Shown here: positions 51,173 to 59,565 of the stretch, in pieces | Numbering within the stretch: position 1 is the stretch's first letter | Layout of the letters: each line of letters starts with the position of its first letter | Assembly: GCA_038327685.1 (NCBI GenBank) | Contig: JBBQLH010000002.1 | Location: 21,141-85,140, forward strand | Length of the DNA: 64,000 nucleotides | From: DASQFQ01 sp038327685 | GTDB taxonomy: Bacteria; Actinomycetota; Thermoleophilia; Solirubrobacterales; Solirubrobacteraceae | Direction: 5' to 3' | Notes under the pieces: model-generated | What the model saw: the letters and a program-made list of their open reading frames with translations, nothing else | Database searches by the model: none | Told to the model about the DNA's origin: nothing | Translations under genes and position numbers: made by a program

Positions 51173-52525
51173 CTAGAGCGGCTCGGGGGCTCCTGCCCCG
51201 CCGTTCGTCGAGTCCTCGACCGCTGCGACGAGCCGGGCGCATGCGGCGTCCGCCTCCTGCTCGGTCGGGGCCTCGACCATCACCCGGACGAGCGGCTCGG
51301 TGCCGCTGGGACGGACGAGCACGCGCCCGCGGCCCTCGAGCGCGGCCGCCTCGCGCTTGATCGCCTCGCCGCTGGCGGTCGTGGCGGCGGCGAGGGCGGC
51401 GCGATCGGCCATCCGCACGTTGACGAGCCGCTGGGGCAGCTTCTCCATCGCGCGGCGGTCGGCCAGGTCGCCGCCGCCGAGCGCCTCGAGCGTGAGCAAC
51501 GCGGCCGCGATGCCGTCGCCCGAGGGCACGAAGCCGGTGTCGATGATGTGGCCGGACTGCTCGCCGCCGAGCGCCCAGCCGCGCTCGCGCAGCACCTCGA
51601 GCACGTAGCGGTCGCCGACCGGCGTGGTCGCGACCTCGACGCCGGCGGCCCGCATCGCCGTATGGAAGCCGTAGTTCGTCATCACGGTCACCGCCACCCC
51701 GTTGCCCGGGAGGCGGTCGGTCGCGCGCAGGTGCAGAGCGGCGAGCGCGATCAGCTCGTCGCCGTCGACCACCGTGCCGGCGCGGTCGACCGCGAGGACG
51801 CGGTCGCCGTCGCCGTCGAAGGCGAAGCCGGCGTCGTAGCGCCCGTCACGCATCGTGGCCGCGAGGCCCTCGACGTGGGTGGAGCCGCAGCCGTCGTTGA
51901 TGTTGCGCCCGTCCGGGTCGGCCGCGACCAGGTCGACCTCCGCGCCGAGGCGGCGGAAGATCTCGGGCGCGGCGCGGTGGGTCGCGCCGTTGGCGCAGTC
52001 GAGCAGCACGTGCCGGCTGCTGAGGTCGAGCTCGGCGAAGCGCAGGTGCAGCCCGCGCAGGTAGTCCTCGAGCGCGCCGTGGAGCCTGCGGACCGCGCCG
52101 ATGTCGGCGGAGTGCGGCGGCGGGTCGTCGAGCAGCGCCTCGATCTCGAACTCCGTGTCGTCGGAGAGCTTGAAGCCGTCGCCCCCGAAGAACTTGATGC
52201 CGTTGTCGCGGTAGGGGTTGTGCGACGCGGAGATCACGACCCCGAGGTCGAGCCCGTAGCGGCTGATCAGCAGCGGCGCGCCGGGCGTCGGCAGCACGCC
52301 GCCGAGCAGCGCCTCGCCGCCCGCCGCGGCGATGCCGGCGGCGACAGCCGCCTCGAGCATCTCGCCCGACTCACGCGTGTCGCGGATGACGAGCACCCGC
52401 GCCGGGCGCGAGGGGGAGGCGGCGCGCGTGGTCGCCGCGCGCGCCAGCCCGAGCGCCATGTCCGCCGTGAGGAACTCGCCCGCGACGCCGCGGACGCCGT
52501 CCGTGCCGAACAGGCGGCGGGACAA
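51173..52525 (-). CDS. glmM: Phosphoglucosamine mutase
   Basis: A 450-residue enzyme from TTG 52525, directly after rpsI (5 bases). The phosphoserine is S101 in VISASHNPYRDNG, the metal loop is FDGDGDR and the sugar loop GGEQSGHI; the phosphate-binding RPSGTEPLVRV closes the protein. It converts glucosamine-6-phosphate to glucosamine-1-phosphate for UDP-GlcNAc. The order rplM-rpsI-glmM-glmS is a common actinobacterial unit. Confidence 0.97.
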   Translation of the reverse strand: MSRRLFGTDGVRGVAGEFLTADMALGLARAATTRAASPSRPARVLVIRDTRESGEMLEAAVAAGIAAAGGEALLGGVLPTPGAPLLISRYGLDLGVVISASHNPYRDNGIKFFGGDGFKLSDDTEFEIEALLDDPPPHSADIGAVRRLHGALEDYLRGLHLRFAELDLSSRHVLLDCANGATHRAAPEIFRRLGAEVDLVAADPDGRNINDGCGSTHVEGLAATMRDGRYDAGFAFDGDGDRVLAVDRAGTVVDGDELIALAALHLRATDRLPGNGVAVTVMTNYGFHTAMRAAGVEVATTPVGDRYVLEVLRERGWALGGEQSGHIIDTGFVPSGDGIAAALLTLEALGGGDLADRRAMEKLPQRLVNVRMADRAALAAATTASGEAIKREAAALEGRGRVLVRPSGTEPLVRVMVEAPTEQEADAACARLVAAVEDSTNGGAGAPEPL

Positions 52526-52530
52526 ACCCG

Positions 52531-53499
52531 CTAGCGCTTCGAGAACTGCGGCCGCTTGCGGGCCTTCTTGAGGCCGGCCTTCTTGCGCTCCTTCACGCGC
52601 GGGTCACGCGTGAGGAAGCCGCGGCGCTTGAGCTCGGAGCGGAGGTTGGGGTCGGCGTCGATGAGCGCGCGCGAGACGCCGTGGCGCAGCGCGCCGGCCT
52701 GGGCCGAGACCCCGCCGCCGTGGATCTTGGCGACGACGTCCATGCGCTCCTGGTAGCCGACCGTCTCGAGCGGCTGCCGGATGTTGCGCTGGAGCGTGAA
52801 GCGCGGGAAGTGCTGCTCGAGCGTGCGGCCGTTGATCAGGTAGGCGCCCGTGCCGGGCTTGAGGATCACGCGCGCGACCGAGGTCTTGCGCTTGCCGGTG
52901 GCGCGGTAGCGCGCGCCGGCGGCGAGGTTGATCTCGACGGCGATCGGCTGCGAGGCGACGTCGTCGTCGTCGCCGTCGGCATCCGCGCCGTCCTCCACGT
53001 CCTCGTCGTAGCCGGAGCCCTCGCCACGTAGCGGGGTCTCGCCCTCGCGGACGATGTCGACCTCGAGGTCCATGCCGGGGATGGCCGGCTTCTCGCGCGG
53101 AGCCGCCTCCTCCTCGTCGTCGTCCGCGTCGGCCTCGGCGACCGGCTCGGCGGCCTCGTCGTCGTCCGCGTCGGCCTCGGCGACCGGCTCGGCGGCGGGC
53201 TCCTCAGCCGGAGCGGGCTCCTCAGCGACGGGCTCTTCGACCGTGGGCTCCTCAGCGGGAGCGGGCTCCTCGGCGACCGGCTCCTCGGCGACGGGCTGCT
53301 CGACCGCGGGCTCCTCAGCGGGAGCGGGCTCCTCGGCGACCGGCTCCTCAGCGGGAGCGGGCTCCTCAGCGACCGGCTCCTCGACCGCAGGCTCCTCAGC
53401 GGGAGTCGGCTGCTCGGCGGCGGGCGCGTCGGGCGCTGCCTCGTCGGCGGGCGGGGTCGCCTCGGGCTCGGTGTCGTCGGGACGCTTCTCTTTGGCCAT
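52531..53499 (-). CDS. rpsI: 30S ribosomal protein S9 with long acidic repeat extension
   Basis: A 322-residue protein. The last 125 residues are a normal S9: YRATGKRKTSVARVILKPG, GYQERMDVVAKIHGGG and the basic tail KARKRPQFSKR that reaches the P-site tRNA. Ahead of it are 197 residues rich in Glu, Ala and Pro with repeats such as VAEEPAPAEEP and EPVAEADADDDE. The ATG overlaps the rplM stop (TGATG), so the extension is in the natural frame and is translated. S9 is normally about 130-170 residues in actinobacteria. The acidic block may be cleaved or may bind something; neither is known. Confidence 0.97.
   Translation of the reverse strand: MAKEKRPDDTEPEATPPADEAAPDAPAAEQPTPAEEPAVEEPVAEEPAPAEEPVAEEPAPAEEPAVEQPVAEEPVAEEPAPAEEPTVEEPVAEEPAPAEEPAAEPVAEADADDDEAAEPVAEADADDDEEEAAPREKPAIPGMDLEVDIVREGETPLRGEGSGYDEDVEDGADADGDDDDVASQPIAVEINLAAGARYRATGKRKTSVARVILKPGTGAYLINGRTLEQHFPRFTLQRNIRQPLETVGYQERMDVVAKIHGGGVSAQAGALRHGVSRALIDADPNLRSELKRRGFLTRDPRVKERKKAGLKKARKRPQFSKR
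53112..53195. repeat. 42-bp perfect tandem duplication inside rpsI
   Basis: Bases 53112-53153 and 53154-53195 are identical and adjacent. Each encodes a 14-residue acidic unit (reading EPVAEADADDDEAA or its shift) in the S9 N-terminal extension. The identity points to recent slippage. Confidence 0.9.
53200..53420. repeat. Degenerate 15-45 bp repeats in the rpsI acidic extension
   Basis: The stretch repeats the unit GGCTCCTCAGCGGGAGCG and GGCTCCTCGGCGACCG in mixed order, encoding EEPAPAEEP and EEPVAEE. Seven or more EEP blocks occur. It looks like a fast-changing region and could mislead assembly. Confidence 0.75.
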
Positions 53500-53933
53500 C
53501 AGGTCTTGATCTCCAGGGGTTGCGGCATCTGCGCGGCGTGGGGGTGCTGCGGCCCCGCGTAGATCTTGAGCTTGGTGATCTGCCTGCGCGCGAGGCGGTT
53601 GCGAGGCAGCATGCCGCGCACGGCGAGGCGGATGACCTCCTCGGGGCGGCGGTCGAGCATCTCGTTGAGCGTGCGCGACTTCAGGCCGCCGGGGTACCCC
53701 GAGTGCCGGTAGTAGCGCTTCTCGGCACGCTTGTTGCCCGTCACGGAGATCTTCTCCGCGTTGATCACCACGACGAAGTCGCCCGTGTCGATGTGAGGCG
53801 TGTAGGTCGGCTTGCGCTTGCCGCGCAGCGCGTCGGCGATCTGGGTCGCGAGACGGCCGAGGGTCTGGCCCTCGGCATCCACGAGCAGCCAGTTGCGCTC
53901 TCGGTCGAGTGGGGTGGCGACGTAGGTCTTCAT
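53499..53933 (-). CDS. rplM: 50S ribosomal protein L13
   Basis: A 144-residue full-length L13 from ATG 53933: KTYVATPLDRERNWLLVDA, TLGRLATQIADALRGK, FVVVINAEKISVTGNK and the conserved YYRHSGYPGGLK and VRGMLPRNRL. It is an early assembly protein of the large subunit. It begins the rplM-rpsI-glmM-glmS unit. A TATCAT -10 candidate lies at 53977-53982. Confidence 0.98.
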   Translation of the reverse strand: MKTYVATPLDRERNWLLVDAEGQTLGRLATQIADALRGKRKPTYTPHIDTGDFVVVINAEKISVTGNKRAEKRYYRHSGYPGGLKSRTLNEMLDRRPEEVIRLAVRGMLPRNRLARRQITKLKIYAGPQHPHAAQMPQPLEIKT

Positions 53934-53976
53934 GGCAGGCGTGCGAACGCCACGCGAGACCGCGCGGCGGCGGTCA

Positions 53977-53982
53977 ATGATA
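53977..53982 (-). promoter_or_regulatory. Candidate -10 box for rplM
   Basis: TATCAT on the minus strand, 43 bases before the rplM ATG, one base from consensus. No good -35 at 17 bases. Confidence 0.3.
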
Positions 53983-54022
53983 GCGGGCAATCGGCTGCCG
54001 CTGTTACCGCCCGGAGCAGGCG

Positions 54023-54028
54023 TATACT
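54023..54028 (+). promoter_or_regulatory. Candidate -10 box for the riboswitch transcript
   Basis: TATACT, one mismatch from consensus, about 12 bases before the start of the c-di-AMP riboswitch. A -35 is not clear. Confidence 0.4.
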
Positions 54029-54039
54029 GCCGCGCTCCA

Positions 54040-54165
54040 TAAGTCTGCCGAGTTCGTCTGCTGAGAGAGACGGAGCGGGGGAACCGAGTTCAGGGGCGAA
54101 TCCAGGTAGTGCCACCTGGTAGCGCATAACGCGCGAGCCCGTCAGCTAACCCCGTAGGCGAGACA
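54040..54165 (+). promoter_or_regulatory. c-di-AMP (ydaO/yuaA class) riboswitch
   Basis: The leader of the M23 peptidase shows the conserved blocks of the class in order: GTCTGCTGAGA near the 5' side, then ACGGAGCGGGGGAACC, CAGGGGCGAATCC, a variable stem (CCAGGTAGTGCCACCTGG), and the 3' block CGTCAGCTAACCCCGTAGGC. These blocks hold the ligand. In actinobacteria this element controls cell-wall hydrolases and related genes, usually turning them off at high c-di-AMP. The peptidase TTG is about 20 bases after the last conserved base, so control may be at translation or at termination; no clear terminator hairpin is seen. Confidence 0.9.
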
Positions 54166-54185
54166 GGTCAAAACAGAGGGGCGCC

Positions 54186-55409
54186 TTGCCGCATTCAGCG
54201 GTGATCGCCGGCCGCACTCGGCCGCGATGGACATACGCATATCTGCTCGGTCTCGTCTTCGCCGGTCTGGCGACCACGGCGGCGGCTGCCGCGACCCCGC
54301 CCACGGGCGGCGCGCAGGCCGGCCCGGCGCCGAAGCTGCGTGCGTTGGTCTGCCGCACGTCCTGCGCCGGGGTCAGCTCCGCCCGCGTGGGCTCGCGCGT
54401 GCGCGTGCGCGGGCGCGGCCTGGCGCACGTCGACTCCGTCGTCTTCGAGGGCCTCAGGGGCGCGGCCGACGATGTCGCCGTCGCGCCGCTTCGCACCCGC
54501 AAGAAGTACGTCGACGCGCGCGTTCCGCGCACCGCCGTCAGCGGCCCCGTCGTGCTCGTCTCCGTCGACGGCGCCGAGTCCGCGCCCACCGCCGTCCCGC
54601 TCACGATCGACACCGCGGCGCCGCCCGCCCCGACCCGCGCCGGCAACGACCTCGGGATCGACGTCGAGGTGCAGGGCAACCGCGTCTTCTACGGCGCCGA
54701 GCGCATGGCCCAGGTCTCCTACATGGTGCATGGCTCCCAACCGGCCAGCGTCACGGTCCAGCTCATCCGCCTCTCCGACGGCGTCGCGATCACGAGCTGG
54801 GAGCCCGGCCTCGTCCCGCCCGAGACGCCGCAGATGGTGACCTGGGACGGCATGGCCGGCGGCAAGGTGCAGCGCGCCGGGCGCTACGCCTTCCGAGTGT
54901 CCGCGCAATCCTCCTCCGGCGCCACCGCCTCCTCCTCCCAGGTTCAGCCCGGCACGGCGCCGGCCGGCACGGTCCCGGGCTCCTTCCTCTTCCAGCGCAA
55001 CATCTTCCCGATCCGCGGCCCCCATACGTTTGGCACCGGCGCCGCGGCGTTCGGTGGCGGCCGCGGGCACATGGGCCAGGACACCTTCGCCAAGTGCGGG
55101 ACCCCGATGGTCGCGGCCACCGCCGGCGTCGTGAAGTTCAAGCGGTACCAGTCCCGGGCGGGCAACTACCTCGTCATCGACGGCGACCACACGAGCTACG
55201 ACTACGCCTACATGCACCTGCGCGACGCCGCCCTGGTCGATCAGGGCGACCACGTCTACACGGGCCAGCCGATCGGATTCGTCGGCGACACCGGCGACGC
55301 GGACGGCTGCCACCTGCACTTCGAGGTCTGGACCGGCCCCGGCTGGTACAGCGGCGGCCACGCGGTCGACCCGCTGCCGCTCCTGCAGGCCTGGGACAAG
55401 TTCTCCTAG
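54186..55409 (+). CDS. Secreted M23 (LytM-type) peptidase
   Basis: A 407-residue protein from TTG 54186, chosen because AGAGGGG stands four bases upstream; a GTG at 54201 is also in frame. A signal peptide (TYAYLLGLVFAGLATTAAAAA) leads an Ig-like β-rich region (about 50-240, with CRTSC), then the LytM domain: GRGHMGQDTFAKCGTP gives the first zinc His and Asp and GCHLHFEVW the HxH motif. It would cut peptidoglycan cross-links outside the membrane. The riboswitch directly before it shows that its making is tied to c-di-AMP. Confidence 0.92.
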   Translation: MPHSAVIAGRTRPRWTYAYLLGLVFAGLATTAAAAATPPTGGAQAGPAPKLRALVCRTSCAGVSSARVGSRVRVRGRGLAHVDSVVFEGLRGAADDVAVAPLRTRKKYVDARVPRTAVSGPVVLVSVDGAESAPTAVPLTIDTAAPPAPTRAGNDLGIDVEVQGNRVFYGAERMAQVSYMVHGSQPASVTVQLIRLSDGVAITSWEPGLVPPETPQMVTWDGMAGGKVQRAGRYAFRVSAQSSSGATASSSQVQPGTAPAGTVPGSFLFQRNIFPIRGPHTFGTGAAAFGGGRGHMGQDTFAKCGTPMVAATAGVVKFKRYQSRAGNYLVIDGDHTSYDYAYMHLRDAALVDQGDHVYTGQPIGFVGDTGDADGCHLHFEVWTGPGWYSGGHAVDPLPLLQAWDKFS

Positions 55410-55414
55410 CCAGG

Positions 55415-55705
55415 CTATTCGCGCGGCGACGTGATCAGCGCTTCGCGCGCCGCCACGTCCGGCACGTCCACGAGCGCCGAGGCCGCGTCGAACAGCGGCA
55501 CCGGGTCCATGCCGAGCTTGCGCGCCGCGAGCATGACGCGGCGGACCTCGGCGCGGAAGCCCTGGGCGTCGCCGCCGGATCCCGCCACCGCCAGCGCGAC
55601 GAGCGCCCGGCGCAGCGCGGCCGGCTCCAGTTCGCGCTCGGCCCGCTCGGACTCCTCGCGGGAGTGGACCCAGAGATCGCGGACTGTCTCGGGCGCTATT
55701 CCCAC
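55415..55705 (-). CDS. Small helical protein of unknown function
   Basis: A 96-residue protein from GTG 55705, overlapping the guaA stop by 10 bases, so it is cotranslated with guaA. It is mostly helix (ESERAERELEPAALRRALVAL, ARKLGMDPVPLFDAA). No known motif. It is convergent with the M23 gene, 5 bases apart. Confidence 0.55.
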   Translation of the reverse strand: MGIAPETVRDLWVHSREESERAERELEPAALRRALVALAVAGSGGDAQGFRAEVRRVMLAARKLGMDPVPLFDAASALVDVPDVAAREALITSPRE

Positions 55706-57321
55706 TCGATCGTGCCGGGCGGCTTGGACGTGATGTCCAGCACCACCCGGTTGACCTCGCGGATCTCGTTGATCATGCGCGAGGCGATCCGCTCCAGGAG
55801 GTCGTAGGGCAGGCGCGCCCAGTCGGCCGTCATGGCGTCATCCGACGTGACGGCGCGGATCGCCACGACGTAGCCGTAGGTGCGCTCGTCGCCCTGGACC
55901 CCGACGGTGCGGATGTCCGGCAGCACGCAGAAGGATTGCCACAGCTCGCGGTACAGGCCGGCCGTGCGGATCTCGTCCTGGAGGATCGCGTCGGCGTTGC
56001 GCAGCGTGTCCAGACGCGCCTTCGTCGCCTCGCCGCCGACGATCCGGATCGCGAGGCCGGGGCCGGGGAAGGGCTGGCGCCAGACGAGCCGCTCGGGCAG
56101 CCCGAGCTCTGCACCGACGGCGCGCACCTCATCCTTGAACAGGGCGCGCAGCGGCTCGACGAGCTGGAACTCGAGGTCATCCGGCAGGCCGCCGACGTTG
56201 TGGTGCGACTTGATCGTCGCCGCGCCGGTGCCGCCGCCCGAGTCGAGGACGTCGGAGTAGAGCGTGCCCTGCAGGAGGTAGTCCGCACCCTCGTGCGTGG
56301 TCGCCTCCTCCTCGAAGACGCGGATGAACTCCGCGCCGATCGCCTTGCGCTTGGCCTCGGGCTCCGACAGGCCCGCGAGGCGGGCGAGGAAGCGGTCCTC
56401 GGCGTCGACGGCGACGAGCGGGACCTTGAAGTGGTCGCGGAAGGCCGAGATGACCTGCTCGCCCTCGTTCTTGCGCATCAACCCATGGTCGACGAACACG
56501 CACGTCAGCTGGTCGCCGACCGCGCGGTGCACGAGCAGCGCGGCGACGGAGGAGTCGACCCCGCCCGACAGTCCGCAGATGACACGGCCGCCGCCGACCT
56601 GCGCGCGGATGCGCTCGATCTGCTCCTCGATGATCGAGGCCGGGCTCCAGGTCCGCGCGCAGCCGCAGATCTCCTCGAGGAACGTGGTCAGCACGTGCTG
56701 GCCGTAGGGCGTGTGGACGACCTCGGGATGGAACTGGATGCCGTAGAGGCCGCGCTCGACGTCCTCCAGCGCCGCGACCGGGGACTGGCTGGAGCTCGCG
56801 AGCTCGCGGAACCCCGGCGGCGCGGAGTACACGCTGTCGCGGTGCGACATCCAGCAGCTCTGCTCCGGCGGCGTGCCGGCCAGCAGGCGGCCGGGCTCGG
56901 CCACGGTCAGCTGCGAGCGCCCGAACTCCCCCACCTCGGCCCCCTCGACGCGGCCGCCGAGCGTGAGGACCAGCGCCTGCATGCCGTAACAGATGCCGAG
57001 CACGGGGATCCCGAGCTCCAGCAGCTCGGGCTCGAGCCGCGGCGCGCCGTCCGCGTACACCGACGCCGGCCCGCCGGACAGGATCAGCCCCTTCGGGCGG
57101 CGGCGGCGCACCTCCTCCACGCCGACGTGGTGCGGCAGCAGCTCGGAGAACACGCCGCACTCGCGCACGCGGCGGGCGATCAGCTGCGAGTACTGGCCGC
57201 CGTAGTCGAGGACGATGACCTCGTCGGTCGCGACCTCGCGCTCGAGCGCGAGCTCCTCCAGGGGCTGATCCGCCGCGAGGGCGGACCCGTGCCCCTCTGA
57301 GCGGAGCTCAGTCGGCGACAA
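55696..57321 (-). CDS. guaA: GMP synthase (glutamine-hydrolysing)
   Basis: A 541-residue two-domain enzyme. The amidotransferase part has IVLDYGGQYSQLIARRV, the catalytic cysteine in GICYGMQ and GIQFHPEV; the ATP pyrophosphatase loop is GLSGGVDSSVAAL; the C-terminal part has RQPFPGPGLAIRI and ends PPGTIEWE. It makes GMP from XMP. The first 30 residues are not conserved and overlap the guaB3 gene by 14 bases; a start further in is possible. Confidence 0.97.
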   Translation of the reverse strand: MSPTELRSEGHGSALAADQPLEELALEREVATDEVIVLDYGGQYSQLIARRVRECGVFSELLPHHVGVEEVRRRRPKGLILSGGPASVYADGAPRLEPELLELGIPVLGICYGMQALVLTLGGRVEGAEVGEFGRSQLTVAEPGRLLAGTPPEQSCWMSHRDSVYSAPPGFRELASSSQSPVAALEDVERGLYGIQFHPEVVHTPYGQHVLTTFLEEICGCARTWSPASIIEEQIERIRAQVGGGRVICGLSGGVDSSVAALLVHRAVGDQLTCVFVDHGLMRKNEGEQVISAFRDHFKVPLVAVDAEDRFLARLAGLSEPEAKRKAIGAEFIRVFEEEATTHEGADYLLQGTLYSDVLDSGGGTGAATIKSHHNVGGLPDDLEFQLVEPLRALFKDEVRAVGAELGLPERLVWRQPFPGPGLAIRIVGGEATKARLDTLRNADAILQDEIRTAGLYRELWQSFCVLPDIRTVGVQGDERTYGYVVAIRAVTSDDAMTADWARLPYDLLERIASRMINEIREVNRVVLDITSKPPGTIEWE

Positions 57322-58498
57322 GCGCGACCCCGTTCGACCGCGCCCCCATGCCGATCTGCTGGTCGCGCTGGAGCTGCTTGCCCTCCGTCTGCAGGGACGG
57401 CGCGATCATCAGCTCCGCGCGGTTGAACTCCGCGATGTCCTGATAGCCGCAGGTGGCCATTGACGTCCGCAGGCCGCCGATCAGGTTGAACGTGCCGTCG
57501 TTCTCGTGCGCGGGGCCGGTGATGATCTCCTCCATCGACCCGTTCTGGACCGTCGCGACGCGGGCGCCGCGCGGCAGCGAGGAGTGGAAGGTCGCCATGC
57601 CCCAGTGGAAGCCGTGGCCCGGCGCCTCGTAGGCGCGCGCTAGCGGCGAGCCGACCATGACCGCGTCGGCGCCGCAGGCGATCGCCTTCGCGACGTCACC
57701 GCCGGTGCGCATGCCGCCGTCGGCGATCACCTTGCAGTACTCGCCCGTCTCGAGCATGTGCTGCGAGCGAGCCGCCGCGACGTCCGCGATCGCGGTCGCC
57801 TGCGGGACGCCGATGCCGAGCACGCCGCGGGTGGTGCAGGCCGCGCCGGGGCCGACGCCGACGAGCACGCCGGCCGCGCCCGTGCGCATGAGGTGCAGCC
57901 CGGTCGAGTAGCTCGCGCAGCCGCCGAGGACGACGGGGACCGGTACCTCGCGGACGAACTCCTTGAGGTTGAGGACGTGGCCCTGCGTGGACACGTGCTC
58001 CGCGGAGATCACCGTGCCCTGGATGACGAGGATGTCGAGGCCGGCCTCGAGCGCGAGCTCGTAGTGCTCCTCGACCCGCTGCGGCGTGAGCGACGCGGCG
58101 GCGACCACGCCCTGGGCCTTGATCTCCTCGATCCGCTGGGCGATCAGCTCCGGCTTGACGGGCTCGGAGTAGATCTCCTGCATCTCGCGCGTCGCATCTT
58201 CGCGATCGAGGTGGGAGATCCGCTCGAGCTGGGCGTCCGCGTCCTCATAGCGGGTCCAGATGCCTTCGAGGTTGAGCACCGCCAGGCCGCCGAGGCGCCC
58301 GAGGACGCCGGCCGTCTCCGGGGAAACCACGCCGTCCATCGCCGACGCGAGCAGCGGCAGCTCGAAGCGGTAGGGCCCGAGTGTCCACGTGATGTCGACG
58401 TCGTCGGGGTCGCGCGTGCGGCGACTCGGGACGATCGCGATGTCGTCGAAACCATAGGCGCGGCGCGCCTTCTTGCCTCTACCGATCTCTACTTCCAT
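57308..58498 (-). CDS. guaB3: GuaB3-family IMP dehydrogenase-related protein
   Basis: A 396-residue TIM-barrel protein without CBS domains. It begins with FDDIAIVPSRRTRDPDDVD and carries the catalytic-loop cysteine in GVGPGAACTTR, with the phosphate loop ADGGMRTGGDV. These features are typical of the GuaB3 branch found mainly in actinobacteria and cyanobacteria. It precedes guaA with a 14-base overlap and may supply XMP; a separate canonical guaB is not in the window. Confidence 0.9.
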   Translation of the reverse strand: MEVEIGRGKKARRAYGFDDIAIVPSRRTRDPDDVDITWTLGPYRFELPLLASAMDGVVSPETAGVLGRLGGLAVLNLEGIWTRYEDADAQLERISHLDREDATREMQEIYSEPVKPELIAQRIEEIKAQGVVAAASLTPQRVEEHYELALEAGLDILVIQGTVISAEHVSTQGHVLNLKEFVREVPVPVVLGGCASYSTGLHLMRTGAAGVLVGVGPGAACTTRGVLGIGVPQATAIADVAAARSQHMLETGEYCKVIADGGMRTGGDVAKAIACGADAVMVGSPLARAYEAPGHGFHWGMATFHSSLPRGARVATVQNGSMEEIITGPAHENDGTFNLIGGLRTSMATCGYQDIAEFNRAELMIAPSLQTEGKQLQRDQQIGMGARSNGVALVAD

Positions 58499-58590
58499 GA
58501 AGGAATCCTAGGTTTCGCGGCGGACGGAAGGTGGGGCCGTCCATGCTAGCCGCCGGGTTGGGCGGGGACGGTCTCCGATCGGCCGGAAAA

Positions 58591-59565
58591 TCACCCAACT
58601 TCCGCGGGCAGCGCGGGGCGCTCGACCTCGATCTCCGACAGCAGGCGGCCGACTCGCTCGGGGTCGACCAGGCCGGCCCCGAGATGCTGCGTGGACTCCG
58701 CGCCGCAGGCGACGCCGTAGGCGAGGCAGTCGACGGGGGAGCGGCCCGCGTAGCGCGAGGCGACGAAGCCCGCCAGGAAGGCGTCGCCCGAGCCGACCGT
58801 GGCGCGCGGCTCGATCGACCCGGCCGGCATCCGCACGCGGTAGAGCGCCCGCGCGGCGCCGGGATCCTCGGGGGCCATCAGCGCGTAACAGCCGTCGGGC
58901 GCGGTCATGATGCCCTCCCGCGCGCCGAGGCCGACCATCTCGCGCACGGCGATCGCGTGGTCCTCGTCGTCGTTGAACTCGTGGCCGACGAGCTCCTCGG
59001 CCTCGAGCACGTTGGGCGAGATCACGTCGGGCTCCGCGCGCACGGCCCGCCGCAGCGGGTCGCCGTCGGTGTCGACGACACAGTGCACGTCGAGCCGCTT
59101 GAGCTCTCGGATCAGGCGCGCGTAGATGTCCACGTCGACGTCGCGCGGCAGCGACCCCGCGAACACGCACACGCTCGCCCCCTTGGCGAGGTAGAGCAGC
59201 TTGTCGACGAACAGCTCCACCTCCTGCTCGGAGACGCGCGGGCCGCGCTCGTTGATCTCCGTCTGCTCGCCCGTCGTGGGGTCGATCACGGCGGTGTTGG
59301 TGCGCGACTCCTCGCGGATGCGCACGAAGTCCGACAGCACGGAGAGCTGGGTGAGCTGCTCGACGATCCGGGTGCCGGTCGCGCCCCCCGCGAGGCCCGT
59401 GGCGATCACCGGCTGGCCGAGCGTCTTGAGCACGCGCGCGACGTTGACGCCCTTGCCGCCGGGCATCGAGGTCTGCTCGACCGTGCGATGGCGCCGGCCG
59501 AGGCGGAAGTTCGGGACGGCGAGCGTCTTGTCGATCGCCGTGTTGAGCGTGACGGTGATGATCAT
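58591..59565 (-). CDS. 1-phosphofructokinase-type PfkB sugar kinase
   Basis: A 324-residue ribokinase-family enzyme. The N-terminal GGKGVNVARVLKTLG is the sugar-binding signature, and ATVGSGDAFLAGFV holds the catalytic aspartate and anion hole. It begins TVTLNTAIDKTL, as in fructose-1-phosphate or tagatose-6-phosphate kinases. The ATG overlaps the dacA stop as ATGA, so it is translated with a cell-wall enzyme, an unexpected pairing. No PTS gene is next to it. Confidence 0.88.
   Translation of the reverse strand: MIITVTLNTAIDKTLAVPNFRLGRRHRTVEQTSMPGGKGVNVARVLKTLGQPVIATGLAGGATGTRIVEQLTQLSVLSDFVRIREESRTNTAVIDPTTGEQTEINERGPRVSEQEVELFVDKLLYLAKGASVCVFAGSLPRDVDVDIYARLIRELKRLDVHCVVDTDGDPLRRAVRAEPDVISPNVLEAEELVGHEFNDDEDHAIAVREMVGLGAREGIMTAPDGCYALMAPEDPGAARALYRVRMPAGSIEPRATVGSGDAFLAGFVASRYAGRSPVDCLAYGVACGAESTQHLGAGLVDPERVGRLLSEIEVERPALPAEVG

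Noticed and set aside
49601..52534. A 977-codon open frame on the plus strand
   Set aside because: It lies exactly opposite glmS and glmM, whose family motifs are complete; the frame is Val/Asp/Arg-rich as expected for a high-GC shadow.
53110..53430. Regular repeats that could suggest a CRISPR array
   Set aside because: The units are in frame inside rpsI, encode acidic repeats, vary in length and have no unique spacers.
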